A DNA stretch of 64,000 bases from an uncultured Flavobacterium sp. (GCF_963422545.1 NZ_OY730238.1:124001-188000), one strand, 5' to 3'. Shown: positions 7,960-15,986, counted from the first letter of the stretch. Numbers and translations: made by a program. Notes: generated by a model not told the origin, from the letters alone.

Positions 7960-8535
7960 TTTTTTGCTATCACTTTTGATTTTTTGTATCATCTCATCTG
8001 CATACTTGAACGCCATTTCTTTGGTTGCTTTTTTTAATTCTTCCGATGGTTCTTTAATAGCAGATTCTTCAAACTGTTTGATTAATTTTTTGGAACCAGT
8101 TAATGTACCTAATATTCCGACAACAGTATTAGTAAATGTAAATCTCGGACTAACTTCTCCCGAATTGAAAAAATTACTTTTCAAATTACCAATCCTATTT
8201 TTTATAGCTTCGGTTGAAAAGTCAATAGGATTATAGTCATGCCCAAATTCATTTCTTATTTTTCTTATCAAGTCAAGATCATCCATAGTGGCTTTATTTA
8301 TGAATCCTAAACTGTAGCATATTTTAATTTTGGAAGAGAAAGTTCCTAAAGGACCATTAAACTCAAATAAATTATCTAATTGGCTTTTAGTACCAACCAA
8401 TTTTTTTCTCAACAAATCAGCTAATTCACTTTCTAAAAATGACGCAGCCATTAGAGCACAACCTCTGTCAGTTTCTTTATTTAATGTTGATCGAAAAGTC
8501 AAAACTTTTTCGATTTCTTCTCTATGTTCTTTCAT
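7954..8535 (-). CDS. MltR-like (mannitol-repressor fold) protein
   Basis: 193 residues. The family pattern is clear at about 20-105: ETDRGCALMAASFLESELADL, then FNGPLGTFSSKIKICYSLG and DLDLIRKIRNEFGHD. This matches the MltR/MtlR family (PF05068), whose E. coli member represses the mannitol operon. No mannitol gene is near, and many relatives sit in islands, so a sugar role should not be assumed. The all-helical fold resembles RNase/HEPN-like proteins; the R-x-x-x-x-H pattern (RKIRNEFGHD) is noteworthy. It is an isolated gene with an attC-like site after its stop. Confidence 0.7.
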   Translation of the reverse strand: MKEHREEIEKVLTFRSTLNKETDRGCALMAASFLESELADLLRKKLVGTKSQLDNLFEFNGPLGTFSSKIKICYSLGFINKATMDDLDLIRKIRNEFGHDYNPIDFSTEAIKNRIGNLKSNFFNSGEVSPRFTFTNTVVGILGTLTGSKKLIKQFEESAIKEPSEELKKATKEMAFKYADEMIQKIKSDSKKN

Positions 8536-8559
8536 AAGATTTTTGGGTGCAACTGCGAC

Positions 8560-8684
8560 TAACGTCTGGTACTACAGCGGGTTTGGGGGTAAATTATGCT
8601 TTATTTTCGGATTTGCCAAATCAACCCAAATACAAAACCATCTTTAAATTCAGTCTTAAACCCAATGTCGCCAAACAGCTGTTA
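8560..8684 (-). repeat. attC-like hairpin site 3
   Basis: TAAC (8560-8563) pairs with GTTA (8681-8684), GTCTGG with CCAAAC (one wobble), and GGGTTT (8579-8584) with AAACCC (8658-8663). On the minus strand it begins at the stop codon of the PLD-like gene and ends with GTTAGTC. Confidence 0.5.
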
Positions 8685-9674
8685 CCAATAGTTTTTCTTT
8701 TCGATTGGCTTTAAGTTCTCAAATATTTCTTTAATTATTTTCTTATTTATAAATGGCTCAAAGTTCATTAACCATAAATCATCCTCAATAATTATATTTA
8801 CTTCATTTTCAATTAACTTCGCAATTTCGTCAGCAGGGATTATTTTTTCAATTTTTCTTTTAAATGCTATTTCTAAACTCCTTGTATTTTCGATTAACTC
8901 GTCAGTAATTAAATGATATAAATTTTCCTTTCCACGAAAAAAGTCAAGAGTTAAATTTATATTTTCATTTTCAATCCATTTTTTTATAATTTCCTTATTT
9001 ACAGGCAATTCAAATTCCGAAGAAATATCTTCATTATACTTTATTTTAGAGTTAAAAATTAAACCAGGTAAATAGAATAATGAATCTCCTAATCCATTAT
9101 CGTAGGTATAACAATCTCCAATTTCTATTTTTTCTTTAAATGCGTTATATTCTATTTTCGTAAAATTATAATAAGTTGATATTATTGATTGTGCAAATTT
9201 CGGATGCTGGAAAAGTAGTAATATATTTTCATCTTTAAAATTTTCAATTGTTATAAACTGAAATAACCTAAAGTAATAATTACTTAAATTATCAGAGTTT
9301 ACTATTATTATATTTTCTAAATTCCAATTTGCTTTTTTTGAATAATTATATGAACCTGTAATCGTTGTTTGATTATCAATAATCATAAATTTATTATGAA
9401 GAAATATACCCGTTAAATTCTTTTTTACTTTAATGCCAACAGAATCGAAGTCAGATTTTGTATTTGAGAAATAGTTGTCATTTATATAATTATCATCTAC
9501 TACAATTTCTATAATTATGTTTGGATTCTTTTTTTTTAAGTTAATAAGACTGTTTTTTATATCATTATTAGTAAACCAAGCCATTGCAATATATATTGAC
9601 TTTTCCGTAGAACTAATGTATTCTATTAACTTTTTTTCAATTCCTTTTATATAGACTTTGGGTTCGGCAATCAT
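8682..9674 (-). CDS. Phospholipase D-like (single HKD) protein
   Basis: 330 residues with one PLD motif: His93-x-Lys95-x4-Asp100 (HNKFMIID), then the GSYN segment at 107-110 and NLEN near 118-121. The N-terminal YIKGIEKKLIEYISSTEKSI and AMAWFTN segments are the usual first strand and helix. Single-HKD proteins act as dimers, often as nucleases (Nuc/BfiI type), and are frequent in defence islands. Residues 150-330 are lysine- and isoleucine-rich and unrecognised. Its AT content is high even for this window, which fits recent transfer. Confidence 0.75.
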   Translation of the reverse strand: MIAEPKVYIKGIEKKLIEYISSTEKSIYIAMAWFTNNDIKNSLINLKKKNPNIIIEIVVDDNYINDNYFSNTKSDFDSVGIKVKKNLTGIFLHNKFMIIDNQTTITGSYNYSKKANWNLENIIIVNSDNLSNYYFRLFQFITIENFKDENILLLFQHPKFAQSIISTYYNFTKIEYNAFKEKIEIGDCYTYDNGLGDSLFYLPGLIFNSKIKYNEDISSEFELPVNKEIIKKWIENENINLTLDFFRGKENLYHLITDELIENTRSLEIAFKRKIEKIIPADEIAKLIENEVNIIIEDDLWLMNFEPFINKKIIKEIFENLKPIEKKNYW

Positions 9675-10235
9675 TTTTTTAAAATTGATGGTAACTTGTA
9701 TATATGTCTGATAAATATCAGTATTTATTTACTTTCAAAAATAGAATTTTTATTTTATAAATTATCAAACGGACTTTTTATTTGTTGAATACTTTTCGTA
9801 CTAACATGTGTGCAAATTTCGGTGGTCTTGCTTCTTTAATGATTCCCGATCGCGCGGATTTGTAATCCGTGCACGCAAAGTATATCCTAACAGATTTAAA
9901 AAAAGAAAATCCAGTTTTTATTAATATAGGAACGGGAACGGAAAGAATTTCCGTGCGATCGTTACACATGTCCATGCGATCGGGTTATGGGGCGCAAAGT
10001 CAGGAGACATGTCGAACAGCTTTCCATAAGAATTCTTCGGTGAGGAGGGTTGTTTATTACTAATCCTTCAAAAGACAAACATCTTAAAAGATTTACTTAC
10101 TGTTTCTCTTTATTTAAAAAATCGTAAGACACCAATTCGCTTTCAAATCGTAATTCATATTATATTTTTCCCTAATTTAGAACAAGTTATAAATCAGTAG
10201 ATTGATTCCTAAAATTACGATAAAAAACTAATTAT
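9675..10235. other. Intergenic region with repeat remnants
   Basis: No credible gene. It holds a palindrome, GCGCGGATTTGTAATCCGTGC-like, at 9853-9873 (CGGATT / AATCCG), two TGCGATCG repeats near 9953 and 9974, and repeat copy B. The local GC is higher than in the neighbouring cassette genes. Short frames here run through repeats on both strands and look spurious. Confidence 0.5.
9987..10044 (+). repeat. Island-flanking direct repeat, copy B
   Basis: Second copy of the repeat at 6345-6396; the two share ATGGG, GTCAGGA-ACAT, AAGAATT-TTCGGTGAG. It marks the far side of the minus-strand cluster. Confidence 0.55.
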
Positions 10236-11054
10236 ATGGAGATTTTACCTTCCGCCAGTTTAGCACCATTCATAAAGAGTTACACCGTTGTTACGATTGA
10301 TAAAAATCTGGACAACGAAGTGTTTTACCCAAGCGGATATGTAGACTTTATCGTTAATATATCTGAAGGATCCGCTACCACTATTATCAATGGTAAACGA
10401 AAAGATACTCCATCCATAGAACTTCTGGGACACCTTACCCTTCCTACCCGACTAACTGTAGCTCAAGGCACCTCAGTACTTATAGCCCGGATTTACCCGC
10501 ATGCCAGTGCATTGTTTTTCTCAGATCCTTTGTCGGAATTTACTAATTACGCGACTGACATGTATGATGTTGCATTAAGCGAAAACAGGGAGTTGTATGA
10601 TCGCATCATGGAAGCAGATGGACTCGCCAATAAAATAACGATCTTAGAAACCTACTTTCTCCAACAGCTGAAAAAAAACGAAACCCGATTAAAGAAAGTA
10701 TCGGTGGTTCAGGCTCTGAGCCAGCAGATTTTCCTGGATTCACAATCTTTGGATTTACCTGCTTTAGCCAGACAATCTGGACTATCAGAAAGATATATCC
10801 AAAAACTTTACCTCTCGAATATTGGTATCAGTCCTGCGGCCTTTACTTCTGTATTACGATTTAACAAAAGTTTGCAACTCGTACTCAATACCACACAATC
10901 GTTGACTGAGATAGCTTACGACTGCGGATACTATGATCAGGCGCATTTCATCAAAGAATTCCGAAAGTTCACAGATATCACTCCTTCCGCTTCCAGAAAT
11001 TCTCTAATAAAAAATGGCCCCGATTTTCAACAGGCTGTTAACATTGGTTTCTAG
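10236..11054 (+). CDS. AraC-family transcriptional regulator
   Basis: 272 residues. The N-terminal domain starts PSASLAPFIKSYTVVTID and holds FYPSGYVDFIVNI, the DUF6597-type sensor found before AraC HTH domains. The C-terminal AraC domain has two HTH motifs at about 170-260, including LARQSGLSERYIQKLYLSNIGISPAAF and LTEIAYDCGYYDQAHFIKEFRKFTDITPS. It ends 2 nt from the 3' end of the converging NTF2-like gene. The pair may be functionally linked, but no operator was identified. Confidence 0.9.
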   Translation: MEILPSASLAPFIKSYTVVTIDKNLDNEVFYPSGYVDFIVNISEGSATTIINGKRKDTPSIELLGHLTLPTRLTVAQGTSVLIARIYPHASALFFSDPLSEFTNYATDMYDVALSENRELYDRIMEADGLANKITILETYFLQQLKKNETRLKKVSVVQALSQQIFLDSQSLDLPALARQSGLSERYIQKLYLSNIGISPAAFTSVLRFNKSLQLVLNTTQSLTEIAYDCGYYDQAHFIKEFRKFTDITPSASRNSLIKNGPDFQQAVNIGF

Positions 11055-11056
11055 AT

Positions 11057-11503
11057 TTATTTCGCCGGATGATTGCTGCTAAACATGTCGCGATGCATTT
11101 TCCAGCCGTCTTTTGTGTTTTTCCAGATGACAATCACTTTTCCATCGTCCAGCTTTTTACCGTCCAGATCAGTCATCTCGTAAAAACTTTCTTCTGTTAC
11201 AGATGTTTTCCCATCTCCATATAAATGTTGGATAGTAAACTTAACATGCACTTTAGGCCCACCTTTAAAGAATGCAAGCATTTGCGCACTTCCACATACG
11301 GGTTCTCCATTAGGCGGAAACAAACAGGCATCATCAGTATACCTGGTAAGGATAGATCCGTCGTTTTTGTTTGCGAGATCTGCATAGATCTCATTGCTGG
11401 CTTCTATAACTTTTCTGGCAGACTTTAATGCATTGTCTGTAGTTTGAGCATTACACCAAAAGGTGAACATCAATAATCCGTTTAAAATAAGAATTCTTTT
11501 CAT
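11057..11503 (-). CDS. Secreted SnoaL/NTF2-like protein (DUF4440 type)
   Basis: 148 residues from the ATG at 11503. A signal peptide (MKRILILNGLLMFTFWCNAQ) ends with a typical AQ cleavage site. The mature protein has the small cone-fold pattern of DUF4440/SnoaL proteins: a helix with IEASNEIYADLANKND, then RYTDDACLFPPNGEPVCG and KDGWKMHRDMFSSN. Members bind small ligands or act as isomerases or hydrolases; the substrate is unknown. A longer frame to 11536 runs through promoter-like DNA (TACTTTG on the minus strand), so the later ATG is preferred. Confidence 0.75.
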   Translation of the reverse strand: MKRILILNGLLMFTFWCNAQTTDNALKSARKVIEASNEIYADLANKNDGSILTRYTDDACLFPPNGEPVCGSAQMLAFFKGGPKVHVKFTIQHLYGDGKTSVTEESFYEMTDLDGKKLDDGKVIVIWKNTKDGWKMHRDMFSSNHPAK

Positions 11504-11596
11504 TTGTTTTATTTTTAGATGAACAAAGTAACTCATTCTGGTAAGCAGGAAATTGTAAAATTACGAACAACTATTATTTTCGGTATTTTAGAAAAA

Positions 11597-11631
11597 GAAA
11601 ATCCTGCAAACAATAAATTTACAGGATTTTC
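11597..11631. terminator. Intergenic terminator-like hairpin
   Basis: AAAATCCTG / CAGGATTTT arms with flanking A and T runs, between two minus-strand genes. The arms match those of the ssrA terminator. Confidence 0.6.
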
Positions 11632-11708
11632 TTCATTTATAAATCGTTGGAAATTCAACAAAATAAGATTGTGATTTCTCTATTTGCTTTGCAAGGCAAA
11701 AAACCCAC

Positions 11709-12392
11709 CTACATCATTGTATTAATACGAATACTTGCTTTAATAAGTGCCAATGCAGATATTTTTGAAATATGAATATCTTTGGGCTGGTGATGCGAAT
11801 TCTGGCTTACAAGTCTCACAAATTCCTGACCTTGTTCTGATTTCTGAACATATTTTACAGTAATATATTCCTCCCAGTCATTTAATTTGACACTTAATAA
11901 ATACATTTCGCCAAAAAAGATATTCTCAAACTCTGTTTCTTTATACAAAATAATATCTCCGGATTTAAGCAACGGATACATACTGTCTCCTGTTACAGAA
12001 ATTGCTCCATCACATTTTGGCAGATTCGGAATCTTGATAGTATCCAAAATTCTTTGCGGTTTTCCGCTATTGAACAACTCTCTTAAACCAGCAACTGCTT
12101 CAAGATCGTACAATGGTATTTCCTGACTCATATGCAAGGAATCAACCGTTTTACGATCATTATTCATTATAACAATATCTGTACTATTTTCCTTTAACAT
12201 TGGTCCGTTTCCGGTAAGCAACCACTCTGAATTAACTTCCGGAAAATGATGTAATATTTTACACGCTTTGTCCGTTCCCATGTTACTGCTATTATCCAAA
12301 AATTTATTAGAAAAGCCTAAATCATTACAAAACTTATACTTCGTAATCCCTTTATAATCAAGGTATTCTTTCATTCTTTCAGTCGATCCCAT
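11709..12392 (-). CDS. Phage-type repressor with S24 (LexA-like) peptidase domain
   Basis: 227 residues. The N-terminal HTH (about 1-60: TERMKEYLDYKGITKYKFCND, and NSEWLLTGNGPML) is the form found in CI-like repressors of Bacteroidota. The C-terminal S24 domain has the catalytic dyad Ser137 (TGDSMYPLLKSGD) and Lys180 (YITVKYV). Self-cleavage after RecA activation is usual for the family; a cleavage AG pair is present near residues 101-102 (AVAGL). Three TGTAA-N4-TTACA operators lie around its 5' end, one inside the gene. It is divergent from the phage-like operon at 12601. Confidence 0.88.
   Translation of the reverse strand: MGSTERMKEYLDYKGITKYKFCNDLGFSNKFLDNSSNMGTDKACKILHHFPEVNSEWLLTGNGPMLKENSTDIVIMNNDRKTVDSLHMSQEIPLYDLEAVAGLRELFNSGKPQRILDTIKIPNLPKCDGAISVTGDSMYPLLKSGDIILYKETEFENIFFGEMYLLSVKLNDWEEYITVKYVQKSEQGQEFVRLVSQNSHHQPKDIHISKISALALIKASIRINTMM
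12248..12264. promoter_or_regulatory. Repressor operator O1 (inside the repressor gene)
   Basis: Dyad TGTAA-TATT-TTACA at 12250-12263 within GATGTAATATTTTACAC. It is the only perfect copy of the three and lies within codons near residue 46 of the repressor. Confidence 0.65.
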
Positions 12393-12397
12393 AAAAT

Positions 12398-12413
12398 GAT
12401 GTAATTTTTTACG
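12398..12413. promoter_or_regulatory. Repressor operator O2
   Basis: TGTAA-TTTT-TTACG, five nt upstream of the repressor start codon. One half-site mismatch. Confidence 0.65.
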
Positions 12414-12420
12414 TTAATTA

Positions 12421-12453
12421 TTTGTTTTGATGTATTATTTTACATTATATTTG
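12421..12453 (+). promoter_or_regulatory. Early promoter of the phage-like operon with operator O3
   Basis: -33 TTTG (12421-12424), 21-nt spacer and -7 TATATTTG (12446-12453), a close match to the Bacteroidota promoter. Operator O3 (TGTAT-TATT-TTACA within 12429-12445) fills the spacer and abuts the -7 box, so bound repressor would block this promoter. Confidence 0.75.
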
Positions 12454-12600
12454 CAAAGTAAAGAAATAAAAGCAACAAAGTCAAATATTTCAGCACAAAA
12501 CTGATTGTAGTAATATATTAACCTAAAAACAGGCAAAATTAGCTACAAACCAAGAAGGCATTTTAAAACAAAAAGCACACATTAATCTTAATCGCATAAC

Positions 12601-12738
12601 ATGAAAACGGATCAAATTGAAGAAAAAATCAGGGAATTGGAAAACTGGCTGATAGAAAACCCAAATAGTACCGAAAGGAATTTAATCGAATCTGATATTA
12701 AAAAATTACGAACCATCTTAAAAAAAAATCATGAGTAA
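12601..12738 (+). CDS. Small phage-like ORF, helical
   Basis: 45 residues (MKTDQIEEKIRELENWLIEN ... KKNHE), too short for many gene finders. It has a charged, heptad-like pattern that predicts a coiled coil. Its stop overlaps the start of the next gene (ATGAGTAA, 8 nt), a sign of translational coupling. It is the first gene after the repressed promoter. Function unknown. Confidence 0.6.
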   Translation: MKTDQIEEKIRELENWLIENPNSTERNLIESDIKKLRTILKKNHE

Positions 12739-13006
12739 AAAACAAATCGAAGAACGCATTGCTTTATTATATCTCGCACTCCAGTTCTGTTCAGAAAAAA
12801 TAAAAACTTTTACCTCCGGAGAAAGAATCTGCATTAATCAGGAACGTTTTCAATGGATGCATATTCTGGAAAATGAAACAGCCGCACCCCGGCCGGTTTC
12901 ATCTAAAATCGAAAGCAAAATAAATGACATTTCAAGACTTGCCCTTTTACATAATTTCAAGCCTTACTATGAAGATCCATTTAAAGAAGAGACTGAAGTC
13001 GCATAA
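12731..13006 (+). CDS. Small phage-like ORF
   Basis: 91 residues (MSKKQIEERIALLYLALQFC). The sequence is mostly helical, with an N-terminal amphipathic segment and an acidic end. It is coupled to the ORF before it by an 8-nt overlap and lies 22 nt before the DUF3164 gene. I do not recognise a family; its position suggests an early phage accessory protein. Confidence 0.55.
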   Translation: MSKKQIEERIALLYLALQFCSEKIKTFTSGERICINQERFQWMHILENETAAPRPVSSKIESKINDISRLALLHNFKPYYEDPFKEETEVA

Positions 13007-13028
13007 CAAAATTAAAAACCAAAAAACT

Positions 13029-13745
13029 ATGAACACATCAATTGCAAACACAAAAAACCAAATTATTGATTTAACTCAATTTTCTGCAAACCAATTAAAA
13101 GAGGCTTTAATGAAAATAGAAAACAAAAAGAATGAAGAAAGAGATGCCTATAAAAAACTGGTAGCGGAAACGATTCCTAAAGCACTTTTAAAATTGCATA
13201 AAACTTCTGAAATGATTAGTAATGTAAAAACAGAAACTTTTCAGCTTTTTGAAACTATTCTTGATTTAAAAAATCAGGTTTATGGTTTTAAGGAAAAACA
13301 AATGTCGCATACATTCTCTAATGATAAAGAAGAAATTACAATTGGATATCGCATTAATGAAGGTTGGGATGACACGGTAACAATTGGTATTGAGAAAGTT
13401 CAAAATTATATTTCATCACTTTCTACCAGTAAAGAAACGGCTTCGCTTGTTAAAATTGTTTTTAATCTTCTTAAAAAAGATGCAAAGGGAAACCTAAAAG
13501 GTTCGAGGGTTCTGGAATTGCAAAAACTTACCAAAGAGTTTAACAATGAAGAATTTACTGATGGAGTAGAAATTATTGCCTCTTCTTTTAAACCTGTACG
13601 TTCAAGTTGGTTTATCGAAGCAAGTTTAATTAATGAGAATGGCACCAGAACCAATATTCCGTTGTCTATGTCATCTGTAGATTTTTTACACGGATATGCT
13701 TTTAATTTCTTTAATCAACAAAACGAACAGACAAATGCTGCCTAA
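13029..13745 (+). CDS. DUF3164 family protein (Mu-like early region)
   Basis: 238 residues from the ATG at 13029. The C-terminal half shows the DUF3164 pattern: LKGSRVLELQKLTKEFNNEEF, then DGVEIIASSFKPVRSSWFI. This family is found in the early region of Mu-like transposable phages, between the transposition genes and Gam-like proteins; biochemical function is unknown. The N-terminal half is a long charged helix (LKEALMKIENKKNEERDAYKKL). The frame extends upstream to 12924 but overlaps the previous ORF, so the later ATG was chosen. Confidence 0.75.
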   Translation: MNTSIANTKNQIIDLTQFSANQLKEALMKIENKKNEERDAYKKLVAETIPKALLKLHKTSEMISNVKTETFQLFETILDLKNQVYGFKEKQMSHTFSNDKEEITIGYRINEGWDDTVTIGIEKVQNYISSLSTSKETASLVKIVFNLLKKDAKGNLKGSRVLELQKLTKEFNNEEFTDGVEIIASSFKPVRSSWFIEASLINENGTRTNIPLSMSSVDFLHGYAFNFFNQQNEQTNAA

Positions 13746-13902
13746 CCACGACATCTACGCATCAGTGCTTTTAGCTATTTTATTAATTACAACCAACTTA
13801 AAACCAATCTTGCAATTTAGAGAATGGCTTTACTTTAGAATCAAAACAATCTATAAACAATATAAAAATGAGCGTAAAAATAAGACCTATTACAGACCAT
13901 GA
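13735..13902 (+). CDS. Tiny membrane protein
   Basis: 55 residues starting at an ATG that overlaps the end of the DUF3164 gene (ATGCTGCCTAA). It has one hydrophobic helix (YASVLLAILLITTNL) followed by a basic tail (KQYKNERKNKTYYRP). The overlapping starts and stops on both sides suggest it is translated as part of the operon. No family recognised. Confidence 0.45.
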   Translation: MLPNHDIYASVLLAILLITTNLKPILQFREWLYFRIKTIYKQYKNERKNKTYYRP

Positions 13903-14068
13903 AAGCTACGAGGTAAACCATCACACTGTTTACAAAGATGGTTTTGGAAACTGGAATTGTAAAAATGACCTATCAAATAAAGAGCGCTACGCCTTTAATC
14001 AGTATGAAAATATTGTAATCAAAAATCCGAGATTTAAAAAACACACTAAAGCCACTTACAAAGGCTAA
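13868..14068 (+). CDS. Small phage-like ORF
   Basis: 66 residues (MSVKIRPITDHESYEVNHHT), overlapping the previous ORF by 35 nt in another frame. It is rich in polar and aromatic residues, with a possible beta start (HTVYKDGFGNWNCKND). No recognisable domain. Its operon position supports a real gene, but it could be noise. Confidence 0.45.
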   Translation: MSVKIRPITDHESYEVNHHTVYKDGFGNWNCKNDLSNKERYAFNQYENIVIKNPRFKKHTKATYKG

Positions 14069-14156
14069 CCACTAACTAATTCCTATTCTCTAAAAAAATC
14101 ATTCTTCTCCTAAATATCTTCCTTCATTTTTTATCACTCAATAATACCATATCCTT

Positions 14157-14402
14157 ATGCCAATATCTGCAAACAGAAGTCTCGGAATTCAAAAAAACAA
14201 ACTACTACGTTATAAACTCATTAAAGAATTGTATCAAAAACACAAAACGGAGGACATCCCTACTACAGTAGTTTGGCGCAAATATATTTCGCCCGTTTAT
14301 CCAATATCACGAACCACATTGTATGAAATTCTTTGTACACCTATAACTATAGAATTAAAAAGAATTGAAGAACTTATGAGTAATCAAAAAAAACCTTCAT
14401 AA
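14157..14402 (+). CDS. Small basic phage-like protein, possible DNA-binding
   Basis: 81 residues with a very basic N-terminus (NRSLGIQKNKLLRYKLIKELYQKHK) and a possible HTH near 35-60 (TTVVWRKYISPVYPISRTTLYEIL). It is the last gene of the phage-like group. After it the AT-rich DNA carries no transposase, tail or capsid gene. Confidence 0.5.
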   Translation: MPISANRSLGIQKNKLLRYKLIKELYQKHKTEDIPTTVVWRKYISPVYPISRTTLYEILCTPITIELKRIEELMSNQKKPS

Positions 14403-14724
14403 TTATTCGTAATTAAGAATACCTAATCAATTATCTTATAAAAACCTCTTATAAAAATATAACATCATTCCTCTTTAACAACCTATCACTAGCTTTCACA
14501 AAAAGCTTTAAAATATTCTACATCAAATTTAAAACTCCATATTCTAATTCATTTTAGTAATAAATCAAGCCCAAACAAGCAATTGTATAGCAGTAAAACC
14601 CTAAAGAAACCTACTCCTACAACAAAATAAAACAGCAATTTTCTGTCAATATCCTTGTTTTGCACAAGGATATTGATAGTTTTGCGTTTTAAAATTAAAC
14701 CCCAAATTTAACCTACAAAACCTT
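14403..14724. other. Intergenic region with a strong operator dyad
   Basis: No gene. The first 240 bases are AT-rich and unremarkable. The last part holds the promoter and dyad described at 14646-14684. Confidence 0.6.
14646..14684 (+). promoter_or_regulatory. Promoter overlapped by a 12-bp-arm dyad
   Basis: TCAATATCCTTG (14646-14657) and CAAGGATATTGA (14665-14676) are perfect inverted repeats with a 7-nt centre. -33 TTG (14655-14657) and -7 TAGTTTTG (14677-14684) are 19 nt apart, so the dyad covers the promoter. It should control the two lipoprotein genes that follow. Confidence 0.65.
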
Positions 14725-15972
14725 ATGAGAAAAACCATTTCTTATGTATTACCTTTTGCACTTTTCGCAAGCCTGCTTGTTGGTTGCAGCGATGATGATT
14801 CAAAAGGCGACAATTACAAAGCCGAGTATTTGGCGAGCATTGATGCAACTAATTTACCAAAAGAAAATCGGCCAATGACGATGTTTGAAGACAACGAAAG
14901 TTCATCAAAAATGTATGATAACAAAGACCGTTGGTTTCGCGTCAATCAACCAATGCAAGTAATCCAGAAAGGAAAAGATTCTGTACAAGTTTCTCTTTAT
15001 TCACCTGTTGGACTTACTGATGTAAAAGTCTATGCAAAATTGCCAAACTACGACAAACGCTTTGTGGTTTATGAATTTACAAAAGTTCCGGCTTTTCATC
15101 GTTCGTTTCACCAAATCCCTTTGGTAGAAGGAAAACACGATTATAAACTAGAGGATGGTAAAACGGTTACCATTGATAAAATCGACGGATTCTCTTCTGG
15201 CGCAATCCAGTTTTCAGTAGAATCAAGTGATCCTTTATTCGAAAAATTCAAAAGAATAAAATCAGCACGATTAGTTCAGTTTAGCGATCAATACCACCTT
15301 AATAATCCTGCTGATGATCCTAATAAATTTTTACCGATGAATCCTGTTTTGGCCAAAGAAGCCATTACAATGATTATCAATTATTCGTATGCGATAAGTC
15401 ATCCTTTGTATTATGATACGTTCATTAATTTTGACCGATACAAGCAAGAACAAGCTGCAACAGCAGGAACTGCAACCGTTAATGGAGCATTAAACTGGCA
15501 CGGAAATGCTGACGATGATGCTGCAAACGCTGTTTATGATTATTTGACCAAAGCACAAATTGAGACGGCATATAACACTTATATCGATAACAGAACTTTG
15601 AATATGGCAATGGTTGGCGGAAATTCTGCCTGGGGAGGTGGTCCGCTGGCTTCTCAATGGGAATCTGGTTATGTGACCGGACACTGGAAAGGCGAAATGT
15701 CGGTTTGGTCACACGAATATTCTCATCATAGCGGTTATAGTCACAGTAGTAATCTTGCCAATAGTGGCGAAGGTGGTGGTCAACAAGAAATGTTAACCCA
15801 TTTGTATAAATATTTAATCTATCTAAATGATCTTCCATTTACAGATCCGGATGTATTAAAAGGATATACAAAAACGACCTATTTAACAGGAACGTACAAA
15901 AAACCTGTTTTTACTGTTGACCCAAAAAATCCATTTTTAATAAAATACAAAGGAGAAGGAAAATGGAAATAA
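14725..15972 (+). CDS. Putative zinc metallopeptidase lipoprotein
   Basis: 415 residues. Lipoprotein signal with lipobox LVGC (MRKTISYVLPFALFASLLVGC) and an Asp-rich start after the Cys. A zincin motif HExxH is present at His330-Glu-Tyr-Ser-His334 (WSHEYSHHSGYSH), with downstream Glu residues (NSGEGGGQQE) as candidate third ligands. Residues 70-150 look like a beta-sandwich with repeated strands. It is an envelope-anchored peptidase, possibly related to the M60/enhancin-like group, but the family is not certain. It overlaps the next gene's extended frame and shares its operon. Confidence 0.65.
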   Translation: MRKTISYVLPFALFASLLVGCSDDDSKGDNYKAEYLASIDATNLPKENRPMTMFEDNESSSKMYDNKDRWFRVNQPMQVIQKGKDSVQVSLYSPVGLTDVKVYAKLPNYDKRFVVYEFTKVPAFHRSFHQIPLVEGKHDYKLEDGKTVTIDKIDGFSSGAIQFSVESSDPLFEKFKRIKSARLVQFSDQYHLNNPADDPNKFLPMNPVLAKEAITMIINYSYAISHPLYYDTFINFDRYKQEQAATAGTATVNGALNWHGNADDDAANAVYDYLTKAQIETAYNTYIDNRTLNMAMVGGNSAWGGGPLASQWESGYVTGHWKGEMSVWSHEYSHHSGYSHSSNLANSGEGGGQQEMLTHLYKYLIYLNDLPFTDPDVLKGYTKTTYLTGTYKKPVFTVDPKNPFLIKYKGEGKWK

Positions 15973-15986
15973 CCCACAAAACTATC

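Noticed and set aside
7954..8535. Mannitol operon repressor
   Set aside because: The fold matches MltR, but no mannitol transport or dehydrogenase gene is present and the gene sits in a cassette-like island.
9778..10063. Two overlapping 64-65-codon frames on opposite strands
   Set aside because: They run through palindromes and direct repeats, have no promoter or domain, and shadow each other.
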